From: Dyadobacter sp. CY326
GTDB taxonomy: Bacteria > Bacteroidota > Bacteroidia > Cytophagales > Spirosomataceae
NCBI RefSeq assembly: GCF_021390515.1
Contig: NZ_JAJUXI010000004.1
Coordinates: 124,001 to 188,000 of the forward strand
DNA length: 64,000 nt
Direction of reading: 5' to 3'
How positions within the stretch are numbered: the first letter of the stretch is position 1; every line of letters starts with the position of its first letter. The position numbers and the translations under genes were made by a program. A model generated the notes under the pieces. That model had not been told where the DNA came from, searched no databases, and saw only the letters and a program-made list of their open reading frames with translations. Below are positions 8,784 to 17,667 of the stretch, one piece after another.

Positions 8784-10025
8784 ATGCATTCGCTCACTCC
8801 TGCTCAACCCAAATTAAGTGCCGTTTTCACGCTTCCTGTCATTGTCGCATCGCTCGGTTACTTTGTAGATGTGTATGATTTGCTGTTATTTAACATTGTC
8901 CGCGTGCCAAGTTTGAAAGATTTGGGGCTCTCCGAAGAGGAGATCTCTCGCATAGGCGCAAACATTTACAATTGGCAGCAGGCTGGCTTGCTGATCGGCG
9001 GATTTATGTGGGGCATATTAGGAGATAAGCTAGGCAGGAAATCGGTTCTTTTCGGCTCCATTCTCACTTATTCTTTGGCAAACATTGCTTGCGGCTTTGC
9101 AAACAATGTCGAAATGTATTCCTTTCTAAGATTCGTTGCAGGATTAGGATTGGCCGGTGAACTCGGGGCCGGAATAACATTGATTGCCGAAATTTTGCCA
9201 AAAGAATTACGCGGTTATGGCGCTTCCGTTGTCGCCAGCGTTGGGCTTGCGGGCGCCATTGCTGCGTTTTTTGCCGTGAAGCTTACAGATTGGCGCACGG
9301 CATATTTCATCGGCGGCGGCATGGGGCTTGTGTTGTTGGCATTGAGGATCAACGTGTTGGAATCGATCATTTTTAATAAAAGCATTGAAAAAAGAGGCAC
9401 AAAGGCGGTTCCCTGGTGGACGATCTTCACAAACTGGTTGCGGTTTGTCCGCTACATTCGTTGCATGGGAATTGGCCTGCCGACTTACATGGTCATTGGC
9501 ATTTACTCGACTTTCGGGAATGAGTTTGCGAAGGCGTTGGGCATAACTGCTGACGTTCAGGCTGCAACCTGCGTGCTTTACACATACATAGGCATTGTCA
9601 CGGGTGACTTTTTTAGCGGAATTTTAAGCCAATGGCTGCGTTCACGACGGAAAGCGATTTTGCTGATGATGTCAATGACGTTGGCTGGCGTGATCCTGCT
9701 GCTTTATGGCGGAATTCAGTCGCCTGCGGTGCTTTATGGCTGCTATGTCTGGCTTGGGTTTTCCATTGGATACATTGCCATGTTCCTGACGACAACCGCA
9801 GAGCAATTCGGGACAAACCTCCGCGCGACAGTTACAACTTCTGTGGCCAATAATGTGCGGGCAACCGTGCTGATCACACTCCCATTATTCCAATTCTTGA
9901 AACCAGGCTGGGGCGTCTTGACCTCTGGGGCAATCGTTGGGGCCATTTGCTTCTCCCTCGCACTCTTGTCGCTTTGGAAAATGGAAGAAACTTATGGGAA
10001 AGATTTGGATTATGAAGAAGCGTAA
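8784..10025 (+). CDS. MFS transporter of the sugar/metabolite:H+ symporter type
   Basis: A 413-residue inner-membrane protein with about twelve hydrophobic segments. The MFS signature between TM2 and TM3 is clear (GILGDKLGRKSVLF near residue 80), as is an RFVAGLGLAGELGAG stretch and a PKELRG loop in TM4-TM5 typical of the metabolite:H+ symporter branch. The substrate cannot be told from sequence. Its stop codon lies in a hairpin shared with the convergent downstream gene. Confidence 0.88.
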   Translation: MHSLTPAQPKLSAVFTLPVIVASLGYFVDVYDLLLFNIVRVPSLKDLGLSEEEISRIGANIYNWQQAGLLIGGFMWGILGDKLGRKSVLFGSILTYSLANIACGFANNVEMYSFLRFVAGLGLAGELGAGITLIAEILPKELRGYGASVVASVGLAGAIAAFFAVKLTDWRTAYFIGGGMGLVLLALRINVLESIIFNKSIEKRGTKAVPWWTIFTNWLRFVRYIRCMGIGLPTYMVIGIYSTFGNEFAKALGITADVQAATCVLYTYIGIVTGDFFSGILSQWLRSRRKAILLMMSMTLAGVILLLYGGIQSPAVLYGCYVWLGFSIGYIAMFLTTTAEQFGTNLRATVTTSVANNVRATVLITLPLFQFLKPGWGVLTSGAIVGAICFSLALLSLWKMEETYGKDLDYEEA

Positions 10026-10040
10026 ATGGGTTACGCTTCT
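10016..10040. terminator. Convergent hairpin spanning both stop codons
   Basis: Perfect 10-bp arms (AGAAGCGTAA / TTACGCTTCT) with a 5-nt loop. The arms contain the TAA stop of the MFS gene and the TAA stop of the opposing gene. No long T-run follows, so it may protect 3' ends as much as terminate. Confidence 0.55.
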
Positions 10041-10375
10041 GCTGTTTTGCCAAAAATCAATTGATCAGGGCGCGGATAATCGATCAATTTTGAGAAATCT
10101 ACTTTCCAAAAATCCAGGTCAAGAAGGTGATTCTGATTGTCTTTGGTCAATGTGATGACGACCGGCGTGCCATCGCTGTCCACATATTCGGCTTGGATCA
10201 AATCTCCATCATAACCATTCACATCACCGCCCAGGCTGATACTGCCCATTTTTCCGCCTTCATATTCATCAACCAACTCGCTGATGGGATAATCATCAGG
10301 ATTCAAATGCAATTGTTGCAACAGAAAATGAATCAGCGTTTTTTCATCCGCTCTAATCGGTCTCATTTTACTCAT
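10031..10375 (-). CDS. Small acidic cytoplasmic protein, DUF6984-like
   Basis: A 114-residue soluble protein beginning MSKMRPIRADEKTLIHFLLQQ. The N-terminal 'MRPI..dEk.LI.fLL' pattern and the later ISELVDEYEGGKMGSI stretch resemble the DUF6984 family; no function is known. The alternative ATG three codons in is possible. Its start overlaps the stop of the upstream membrane-protein gene by 4 nt (ATGA), so the two are translationally coupled and probably act together. Confidence 0.7.
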   Translation of the reverse strand: MSKMRPIRADEKTLIHFLLQQLHLNPDDYPISELVDEYEGGKMGSISLGGDVNGYDGDLIQAEYVDSDGTPVVITLTKDNQNHLLDLDFWKVDFSKLIDYPRPDQLIFGKTAEA

Positions 10376-11421
10376 GAATTGACTTTTGACAAATTATTAT
10401 TCTTGTTTCGCAATTGCTCCGCCTTTTTTCCAACAAACCAAAAAGAGAGCGCGAGGACTGCAAAGAAGATTCCTTTATTCGTCCTGTCCCAAAAATATTC
10501 AAAATAGCGCGTGTAAATGTTGAGCAGGAAAAAGACGAGGCCCAAGTCGCGCAGCGTATCAAGTTTATTTTTAAATGCATAAATAAGCAGCAAGGTCAAA
10601 ACAATGGTAAAGCACAGAGCCCAATACCAGAAATAACTCTGCTTAATGGCTGTCCAGCCGCTCAGATCATCATAATTGCCGAAAATAGAAAGTGTCCAGG
10701 CCGCGAGCAAGAATAGGAAAAGGCCAATGGAATAAGTCGTTTCCTGGAAGAATGGCAGCAATTTCATGCGCTGCAAGGCAATGGAAAACAGCCAGATAGC
10801 AAGTCCGAAAACCGTCATGCGCAAAGGATAATTCATACCTAAGAACCGGTAATTCCCGCCAGACCAAAAGTGCGTCTGAGCGCCCCACCAGCCAGCAAGG
10901 GAAATGATCATCACCGTCCACAGCAACGTTGAGCGCAAGAAGATCGCAGCGGCTCCGTAAACTATGGTTGCAATCAGCAGTGGAATCGCATAATTGCCCT
11001 CGAAATTCGTAAAGCTGCGCGTCCAATATGTTATCGCAACGCCAATTGTGAGGATAATCGTAATGTTGTAAGTTTCGTTGCTCGCCTTTGAAGCGGGATA
11101 TTTTACTTGTCTTCTTTTGGCAAGAAAAACAAACAATGCAGCCAACAATGTAAATCCGATCCCGAATATGGTTTCCGAAAAGCCCCATTTCTTGCGAAGC
11201 AATTCCAGCCACTTTTCGTCCAGCACCAATGCACCAAAAGCAAGTAATCCGCAGGATATAGCCGAGATTAAAGCATAAATGGCAATGGCATCCACATTCG
11301 CATTGCGCAACTGGTAACTGCCCTGCAACTCCTCAGCCAACTCACCCGAAACCTTGCCACTATCCTTCCAAAACTGTATCGCTTTCTCAACAGCCGCCGC
11401 CTCTTTCTTATCTAATTCCAT
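10372..11421 (-). CDS. DUF2157-like polytopic membrane protein
   Basis: A 349-residue protein from the ATG at 11421 (MELDKKEAAAVEKAIQ); a TTG start 45 nt further upstream, overlapping the preceding stop, is the alternative. A soluble N-terminal ~70 residues with a helical VEKAIQFWKDSGKVS motif is followed by about ten hydrophobic segments, the organisation of DUF2157 membrane proteins. Function unknown. It lies directly behind the DUF433/DUF5615 pair on the same strand and overlaps the next gene by 4 nt. Confidence 0.75.
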   Translation of the reverse strand: MELDKKEAAAVEKAIQFWKDSGKVSGELAEELQGSYQLRNANVDAIAIYALISAISCGLLAFGALVLDEKWLELLRKKWGFSETIFGIGFTLLAALFVFLAKRRQVKYPASKASNETYNITIILTIGVAITYWTRSFTNFEGNYAIPLLIATIVYGAAAIFLRSTLLWTVMIISLAGWWGAQTHFWSGGNYRFLGMNYPLRMTVFGLAIWLFSIALQRMKLLPFFQETTYSIGLFLFLLAAWTLSIFGNYDDLSGWTAIKQSYFWYWALCFTIVLTLLLIYAFKNKLDTLRDLGLVFFLLNIYTRYFEYFWDRTNKGIFFAVLALSFWFVGKKAEQLRNKNNNLSKVNS

Positions 11422-11462
11422 TAATTTATTGATGATGAAGTTTCGTTTCGGGACCTGAACTA

Positions 11463-11806
11463 TCAATTGAAAGCCTCGATCTTATCATTGAATATGACAA
11501 CAAGTTTATATTCGGCACTAAGCAATATCACTTCTTCCCATATCTGCGAAACCAAAATATAAAAGTTTTTCATCGACATGTTGCCAGTTCTGAAATGGAT
11601 AACGCGTGGAGGAGGAGATGATATCAAGATGCGGTTAGAAAAGTCAGCATCTTTTGAAATGATGGTCATATTTTGTGCCTTTGCAGCATTCCAGATATCA
11701 GAATCAACTGCTTCTCGCTCTATGTCCAGTTGGTGGATGTATTTCTGTTTTTCCAAAGGGAGAAATAATAGGGAAGATTCACGTCAATCAAATACTCAGG
11801 CGACAT
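11463..11806 (-). pseudogene. DUF5615 PIN-like protein (toxin partner) interrupted by a frameshift
   Basis: Two frames join into one DUF5615 protein. Frame one starts at the ATG at 11806 and gives MSPEYLIDVNLPYYFSLWK. The family continues in the next frame as KYIHQLDIEREAVDSDIWNAAK, then TIISKDADFSNRILI with the PIN/Mut7-C acidic residues. Adding one A to the run of five at 11748-11752 restores a 114-residue protein of usual length. The ATG overlaps the DUF433 stop by 11 nt, the normal linkage of these pairs. Possible explanations are a true inactivating mutation, phase variation at the A-run, or a sequencing error. A TTG-started short product is also possible but would lack the first catalytic Asp. 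Confidence 0.8.
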
Positions 11807-12041
11807 GCTTTACCTCTTTGATGAAATAATTCCTATTCATCAAAGAGATGGCAAATTGATAGCAGGCATCAATGTCTTCGTTTTCAAGATTTGGATACTG
11901 TTGTAATAACTCCTCACGACTTGTTCCTGCAAACAAAAATTCAAGAACAGTTTGCACAGTAATTCTCATCCCACGGATCACCGGCCGCCCATTGCAAATA
12001 TCGGGATTAATCGCTATCCGGTCAGTAAGATAAGTTGTCAT
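11796..12041 (-). CDS. DUF433 antitoxin-like DNA-binding protein
   Basis: An 81-residue protein from the ATG at 12041 (MTTYLTDRIAINPDICNGRPVIRGMRITV). The motif I.(I/V)nPdIc.GrPvIrGtRi.V..vLe.l..G.s.eell..yP.L...di.a...yA is the DUF433 signature, with a helix-turn-helix-like fold. DUF433 proteins are regularly paired with DUF5615 toxin-like partners, as here. The pair is likely autoregulated and translationally coupled. Cellular target of the partner is unknown. Confidence 0.88.
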   Translation of the reverse strand: MTTYLTDRIAINPDICNGRPVIRGMRITVQTVLEFLFAGTSREELLQQYPNLENEDIDACYQFAISLMNRNYFIKEVKHVA

Positions 12042-12103
12042 AGTAATAGCTTTTGCCAAATATAATCAATATTCCAGGAGCCTGGACGCTTATGCCAATT
12101 GCC

Positions 12104-12152
12104 CATAAACAAGAAAGTCCGGATCTCATTGATCCGGACTTCCTTGTTTATG
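12104..12152 (-). terminator. Terminator after the PVC-type dehydrogenase gene
   Basis: A 22-bp inverted repeat (left arm starting CATAAACAAG, ending CCGGATC) with one mismatch and a TCATT loop, 1 bp from the stop of the dehydrogenase gene. It separates that gene from the DUF433 pair on the same strand. Confidence 0.85.
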
Positions 12153-12153
12153 A

Positions 12154-15100
12154 CTATTTGCCGCTTTTTAATCCCGACAAAAACTCAACCACGTCTCGGA
12201 TTTCTCGTTTTGACATGATGGTTCCCATTGGGGGCATGCTGGATGGGACGTTTTCGCGTTTGGCAATGCGGGCCGTTGCGATTTTGAGTGGCTCTGCTTC
12301 GGAAGTTTTAAGGACCAGTTCGTGATCGCTTTCCTGAGCGAGAATGCCTGCTGTGGAAGTTCCGTCTTTCAATGTAAGCATGACCATTCCAAAACCTGGC
12401 GAAAGCCGAGCGCTTGGCTCAACAAGTGCCTGCAATATTTGCTCCCTTGACAGCACATTGCCAATGTTGGAAAGGTTAGGACCAACTTCGCCGCCCTGTC
12501 CGCCAATCGAATGGCAGCGCACGCATTCAGCAGCCGAATTGGTCATAAAATATCTGCGGCCCAATTGCGCATTTCCACCGAAAAGTGCGTCCTGATAATC
12601 AGCAACGGTTGTTCCTTTTGTGCGCAATGGAGCGAGCTTGGCAATCAATGTGCTGGATTTCGTAGAATCAATGGCTTCTGAAAGATCCAATGCAAGACTT
12701 GCAGGCAGTTTCTTGTCAGACATTTTACCAATCAAATCTTCAAAAATGCCTTCTGTCTTAGCAACCGGAATCGTGCCCAGCACACGCAGCATTTGCTGTT
12801 GCTCACGCACGCTTCCTTTGTCGAAAATGCTTTTGGAAATATCCGCCAATGCTTCTTTTGACATATCAACGCTTCCTGCCATGCCCAGCGCTGCCGTGCG
12901 AACGTCGGCGTCAGAATCAGTCATCCCAAGCTTCATGGCCGTTTCCATATCGGCGTATTTCAACTCATTCAATGCAACGAGCATTGCGGTTCTTACTTTC
13001 GGATCTTTATGGCTGGCCAGAATCTTTGCCATTGCTGCATTGTTTTCCGATAGACCCAGATTAGTTAGCATTTGCGCTGCTGCGATGAGCGTTTCCGAAT
13101 CGTCGTCATTCAATAAGCCACTGATCACAGGCTGCACTTTTGACTTCACAAGCGCAGGATCACGTTGGATCACGCCACGGTAACGTCCGTCGACACGGTC
13201 CATGACAGATGGGCTGGCCCATGTGCCTAATGCCGCCAATGCTTCTGTCCGAACGCTTTTCTCAACATCTTTCCGTTGTGCGAAGGCGACCAAATTATCC
13301 AATTGATCATTGGTTCCGACCCGCAAAGCAGCATTGATTGAACGTCTTAACAATGGCTCCGACTTGAATTTTTTGTCCTTCAAAAGATCGGCTAAGGCTG
13401 GAAGCGCGGCAGTTATCGACAAATCGTCGTTAATGCCTCTCGCTGCTTCGGTAACGATATATTCATCTTTATCCTGCAAAAACAAACTGATCTTCTCATT
13501 ACGCATTCTTCTCAAAACAAGCACGGCTGCAATGCGAAGCGACTTTTCTGGACTGGATGACAATGCAACGATAGGCTCAACTTCGCCAATGCGCGACAAT
13601 GCAAGCACTGCTGCGTGTCTCAGATAAACATCTTCGTCATTATTAGTTTTAATCATTGCCAAAAGCGGCGTGACAGCTTGCTTGTCAGCAATGCGCCCCA
13701 AAGCTTGCGCTCCGAAGAACTGCATGCGTGGATTTTTAGAAGAAAGCATTGGAATCAGCATTGGACCAGCTTCTGCGATTTTCGCATCACCGAGCACTTT
13801 TGCTGCTTGCACAGCAATTTCTTCGTCTGAATCTTTCAACAAAGTCATCAACACATTCGCATATGACTTGTCCTGACGTGCCAATTGACCCATTCCCCAA
13901 ATCCCGTGAATTCTTTGCAATTGATTGCCCGTTTGTGCAATGGCTTTGCTTAGCACCGTTGCACCCGTTGCGCCGCGTGCCGCCAATTCAAACTGCGCTT
14001 TCTGACGAATGCGCATATCCTGATTGTCCAGCAACGAATACAGCATGTCATCGGTTTGCTTTTCGTAATCAAGCTGCATGAGGCGTTTTGTGATCGCTCT
14101 CAGCTCTTTGAGGTCATTCTTTTCGTCAGTAACATCCAGTTTCCAGACTCTTCCATAATTTTTTGTATCCCAACCATTAATCCAGTCAGCCACATACAAT
14201 GCGCCATCCGGACCGAAACGAATGCCGGTTGGCAGGATTCCGTTCAGGATATTTTTTTCTCCGTCCAATACGAATGAAGCGCCTTTTGGTTTCAATCCAA
14301 ATGACCAGATCGGCGAGCGGGCAGGGTTTCCTACGAATTCCACAAGGAAAAATTTATTTTTCCAAGCAGATCCCAAAGCCGTTCCCGGGTTGTATTGCAT
14401 TCCGGTCGGGCCGTTATGAAAATTCTGAATTGGCGGAATAATGTATGCAGCCTGACCTTCCCAGCGCGGTTTGTAAAGCTTTTCATCCATCCAGACTTTG
14501 TAGGAATTGTTTTTCGGGTCCGTATATTTTCCATACTGCCAGTTGGAGCGCCAGCCCGCATCGGAGCCTTCTACAACGTGAACCAACCTTTCGCTTTCGC
14601 CCGGATGGTCACCATCATTATCCGAGCTGATCAGGTTTCCGTATTCGTCAAAAACAAACTCGTGCGTGTTTCTTAATCCATGTGCAAAAACCTCAAACTC
14701 ACTGCCGTCCGGATTTGAACGCGCAATGATGCCGGAATTGGGATGCTCGTGTTTTACGCCTTCGGCCGTTGTAATGTTTGCCCCAATGTCACCAATGTTC
14801 CAATAAATTTTTCCATCCGGACCTTCAATCGGATTAGACATGCCGTGACCGCCGAAACCAATGTGAACCCCATAACCGTGACTGATTGATGTTTTTTGGT
14901 CCAAAACTCCGTCGCCATTCGTGTCTCTCAATCTCCACAAATCCGGCGCAATGGCTACGAACGCGTCATGTGCACGAATAAGTAATCCGCCTGCGACGTC
15001 CGAAACTTCTTCAAAAAAGTCGTCCAGAATGCGCATGGAAACGTCAGCTACGCCGTCATTGTCGGTGTCTTCAATGCGCCAGACTTCGTCTTTTTCAACA

Positions 15101-15597
15101 GCTAAGTCTTTCCAATCGTGACTTCCGTCTTTATTAAGGTCTTTCAAAAAGCTGTTTTCCTTGCTTTTGCTGGGAGCGAATGTGCTCCGCAAAAACGCGC
15201 GACGGTCTTCAACGGTTTGCAAGCCAATGGAAGCGGTCATCCAGTGGCGGTAACCTCTGATGTCAAACTCTGAGTTTTTCTGGCGATTCGTCCGGTTCAG
15301 ATAAATTCTTCCCATGTCGTCAACGGCGATGGCAACCGGGTCCGGAGCAAGTGAATCGGACGCCCAAAGATCCAGTTTAAGCCCGTCAGCCAGCTTAACA
15401 ACTGTTTTCTCACGGATTTCTTTGGCGTGTGCTTTGCCAGTTGTAGCATCCTCCTTAATGACGACAGCAGTGCTGTTGGTTTTGGAAGTTGAACCCGTTT
15501 TCGCGGTCTTAGGCGACATTTTCATACAGGACACAACCACAATCGCGGTGGCCCCAAGAATAAATAGTGGTTTTCGTAAAAGTTTTTTGGGAATCAT
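12154..15597 (-). CDS. PVC-type haem-binding dehydrogenase lipoprotein with HEAT repeats and cytochrome c domain
   Basis: A 1147-residue exported protein. Residues 1-24 are a lipoprotein-type signal with a lipobox ending at Cys-24 (AIVVVSC). Residues ~65-480 form the beta-propeller 'membrane-bound dehydrogenase' domain (VAIAVDDMGRIYLN, GIRFGPDGALYVADW), related to sorbosone/glucose dehydrogenase folds. About 500-970 are HEAT-like repeats (VQAAKVLGDAKI, AVLALSRIGEVEP). A single c-type haem site CVRCH is near residue 1025 with a Met-rich region after it. Such proteins probably oxidise sugars or sugar alcohols in the periplasm or outer membrane and pass electrons to the haem; substrate unknown. 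It is monocistronic. Confidence 0.88.
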   Translation of the reverse strand: MIPKKLLRKPLFILGATAIVVVSCMKMSPKTAKTGSTSKTNSTAVVIKEDATTGKAHAKEIREKTVVKLADGLKLDLWASDSLAPDPVAIAVDDMGRIYLNRTNRQKNSEFDIRGYRHWMTASIGLQTVEDRRAFLRSTFAPSKSKENSFLKDLNKDGSHDWKDLAVEKDEVWRIEDTDNDGVADVSMRILDDFFEEVSDVAGGLLIRAHDAFVAIAPDLWRLRDTNGDGVLDQKTSISHGYGVHIGFGGHGMSNPIEGPDGKIYWNIGDIGANITTAEGVKHEHPNSGIIARSNPDGSEFEVFAHGLRNTHEFVFDEYGNLISSDNDGDHPGESERLVHVVEGSDAGWRSNWQYGKYTDPKNNSYKVWMDEKLYKPRWEGQAAYIIPPIQNFHNGPTGMQYNPGTALGSAWKNKFFLVEFVGNPARSPIWSFGLKPKGASFVLDGEKNILNGILPTGIRFGPDGALYVADWINGWDTKNYGRVWKLDVTDEKNDLKELRAITKRLMQLDYEKQTDDMLYSLLDNQDMRIRQKAQFELAARGATGATVLSKAIAQTGNQLQRIHGIWGMGQLARQDKSYANVLMTLLKDSDEEIAVQAAKVLGDAKIAEAGPMLIPMLSSKNPRMQFFGAQALGRIADKQAVTPLLAMIKTNNDEDVYLRHAAVLALSRIGEVEPIVALSSSPEKSLRIAAVLVLRRMRNEKISLFLQDKDEYIVTEAARGINDDLSITAALPALADLLKDKKFKSEPLLRRSINAALRVGTNDQLDNLVAFAQRKDVEKSVRTEALAALGTWASPSVMDRVDGRYRGVIQRDPALVKSKVQPVISGLLNDDDSETLIAAAQMLTNLGLSENNAAMAKILASHKDPKVRTAMLVALNELKYADMETAMKLGMTDSDADVRTAALGMAGSVDMSKEALADISKSIFDKGSVREQQQMLRVLGTIPVAKTEGIFEDLIGKMSDKKLPASLALDLSEAIDSTKSSTLIAKLAPLRTKGTTVADYQDALFGGNAQLGRRYFMTNSAAECVRCHSIGGQGGEVGPNLSNIGNVLSREQILQALVEPSARLSPGFGMVMLTLKDGTSTAGILAQESDHELVLKTSEAEPLKIATARIAKRENVPSSMPPMGTIMSKREIRDVVEFLSGLKSGK

Positions 15598-15870
15598 TGA
15601 AGCAGGTCCTTAATCAGGATTTAGTTTTTAATCTTAGTTTTTGATCGGAATAAGAGAATTTAAAGAGCGGGCAAATGCCGTTTTATACTGTCAAATGTCA
15701 GCCTGAAATTGTATTAAAAACATTTCCGTCTGCGTATAAGCTGTAAGTTACAAAAATTACAGGCCCGGTGGGAAAACGCATGACAATGCGTCTGTCTTAT
15801 CGCGTGGAATGCTTTTTTCATAAAATGCATCTAATCATCTTTTTTATCCCAAAACACATCCTCACTAGGA

Positions 15871-17163
15871 ATGGCTATCCAGATTATCATCACATTAGTG
15901 CTTGTCTTGTTGAACGGTTTTTTTGTCGCAGCGGAATTTGCCATTGTTAAAATTCGGGCTTCACAATTGGAACAAAAGGTGCAGGAAGGCAACAAAATGG
16001 CCATTCTTTCCAAAAAAATTGTCGCTGATCTGGATGGATATCTTGCCGCAACGCAGTTTGGAATCACGCTCGCCAGTCTTGGATTGGGCTGGATAGGGGA
16101 GCCCGTCGTGTCAAAAGTTTTGATCGGCGGCATGGAGCTTGTTGGCATTTCCCTTGATCCAGAGCTGGCGCATCAGATTGCTTTGCCGGCTGCATTTGCC
16201 ATCATTACCGTCCTGCACATTGTTTTCGGAGAATTGGCCCCGAAATCAATTGCCATACAGCGTCCGGAAGCGACAACGTTATTTCTGTCTTATCCGCTGC
16301 ACGCCTTTTTCCTTGTTTTTCGTCCCATTGTCTGGATTCTGAATGGCATTGCGAGTTTTATCCTCAAAGGCGTCGGCATCACGCCTTCGCATGGGAGCGA
16401 GGTGCATAGCAGTGATGAGTTGCGTTATCTGGTTCAGCAGCAGAAGGAAAGCGGGATGATAGAGGCGGCGGATTATGATCTGATCAAAAATGCATTCAAC
16501 TTTTCAGAACGGATTGCCAAACAAATCATGATCCCGCGCCCGCAAGTTGTCGGCGTTGATATTAATGATTTTGATGAGGCGAAACTTGAAAAAATCATTG
16601 AAGAAGGTTACTCGCGAATTCCGGCTTATGAAGATACATTGGACCAAATTGTCGGCGTTTTGCATTTGAAGGATTTGCTTTTGAAAATGCGTCAGGGCAA
16701 GGAAATTGTCCTAAAAGAACTCATCAGGCCCATTTCTACGGTGCATGCTTCCAAGCCAATTGGCGCATTGCTTCGTGACTTCCAGGTTAGCAGACAACAA
16801 ATGGCCGTTATTATTGATGAATATGGCGGCGTGGATGGGATTGTTACGATGGAGGATATTTTGGAGGAATTGGTTGGTGAAATTCAGGATGAATACGACA
16901 ATGAGCTTCCCATCGTCAAAAACGAAAGTGATAACACTTACACAGTCCTGGGCTCTGCCTCCATTTCGGATATCAATGACAGATTACCGCATGATATTTC
17001 AAAAGAAAGCGATTATGAGACATTGGCGGGCTATTTGATTTACAGATTTGGCCGAATCCCGGCTGTGGGTGAAAAGCTAAAAACGGAGGACTTTGAATTC
17101 ACAATCCTCAAAAAGCAACGCAGCACCATTAGTCAAGTTAAAATCCTCGTTTTTGACGATTGA
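15871..17163 (+). CDS. HlyC/CorC family transporter (DUF21-CBS-CorC_HlyC)
   Basis: A 430-residue membrane protein. Residues 1-~185 are the DUF21/CNNM domain with several membrane helices (LVLVLLNGFFVAAEFAIVKIR). Two CBS modules occupy ~205-330 (IMIPRPQVVGVDI..., VIIDEYGGVDGIVTMEDILEELVGEI), and the C-terminal ~90 residues are the CorC_HlyC transporter-associated domain. Family members take part in Mg2+ or Co2+ homeostasis. Often called hemolysin family, but no haemolytic role should be inferred. A small secreted protein gene follows after 37 bp. Confidence 0.92.
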   Translation: MAIQIIITLVLVLLNGFFVAAEFAIVKIRASQLEQKVQEGNKMAILSKKIVADLDGYLAATQFGITLASLGLGWIGEPVVSKVLIGGMELVGISLDPELAHQIALPAAFAIITVLHIVFGELAPKSIAIQRPEATTLFLSYPLHAFFLVFRPIVWILNGIASFILKGVGITPSHGSEVHSSDELRYLVQQQKESGMIEAADYDLIKNAFNFSERIAKQIMIPRPQVVGVDINDFDEAKLEKIIEEGYSRIPAYEDTLDQIVGVLHLKDLLLKMRQGKEIVLKELIRPISTVHASKPIGALLRDFQVSRQQMAVIIDEYGGVDGIVTMEDILEELVGEIQDEYDNELPIVKNESDNTYTVLGSASISDINDRLPHDISKESDYETLAGYLIYRFGRIPAVGEKLKTEDFEFTILKKQRSTISQVKILVFDD

Positions 17164-17200
17164 TTCGTTTTTTCGTTTATTTAAGTCATTCCCATAAAAA

Positions 17201-17614
17201 ATGAACACGTTCTTTTTGATAACCATCACATGTTTGCTGGCTAGCTATGGTGACGCATTGGCGCAGGCCAAGAAGAAAGATTCATTTCCAACATATGAGC
17301 AAATCAGGGGAAATAAATCGGAGACTTATGATTTCGTCGCGCCGCAAAATGTGCGATCAGGCGCGCCGCATTCCGTTCCGGCAACCAGTGAGTTTCATCT
17401 CATCAAACGTTCCATTGTGACAGAGCACGGATTTGACGTTTTTGGTTATCCGCAAGACAGCGTTCTCTATTTTTTGAACGGCAGAAAGGAGAAGAATGCG
17501 GAGCGGGCGGAGAAGGAGATCCGGACGAAAAGTAAAAATATCAGGGATATTTCCATCGGCGCAATGGACGCCAAAGGAAAGAGAACGATCCGGATTGATT
17601 ATGACGTGAAATAA
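17201..17614 (+). CDS. Small secreted protein of unknown function
   Basis: A 137-residue protein with a signal peptide (MNTFFLITITCLLASYGDALAQA). The mature part is basic and hydrophilic, with SVLYFLNGRKEKNAERAEKEI and a beta-rich end (DISIGAMDAKGKRTIRIDYDV). I do not recognise a family. It lies 37 bp behind the CorC-type gene and may be its operon partner. Confidence 0.75.
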   Translation: MNTFFLITITCLLASYGDALAQAKKKDSFPTYEQIRGNKSETYDFVAPQNVRSGAPHSVPATSEFHLIKRSIVTEHGFDVFGYPQDSVLYFLNGRKEKNAERAEKEIRTKSKNIRDISIGAMDAKGKRTIRIDYDVK

Positions 17615-17623
17615 CTTAGCTTT

Positions 17624-17662
17624 CAGCTATGTCAGCCGCAGCGCATCGGGCTGACATAGCTG
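17624..17662. terminator. Bidirectional terminator hairpin
   Basis: Perfect 14-bp arms (CAGCTATGTCAGCC / GGCTGACATAGCTG) with an 11-nt loop, between the secreted-protein gene and the convergent galU. Confidence 0.78.
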
Positions 17663-17667
17663 ACGTT

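Noticed and set aside
15871..17163. Haemolysin function for the CorC/HlyC protein
   Set aside because: DUF21, CBS and CorC_HlyC domains point to metal transport; the name is historical.
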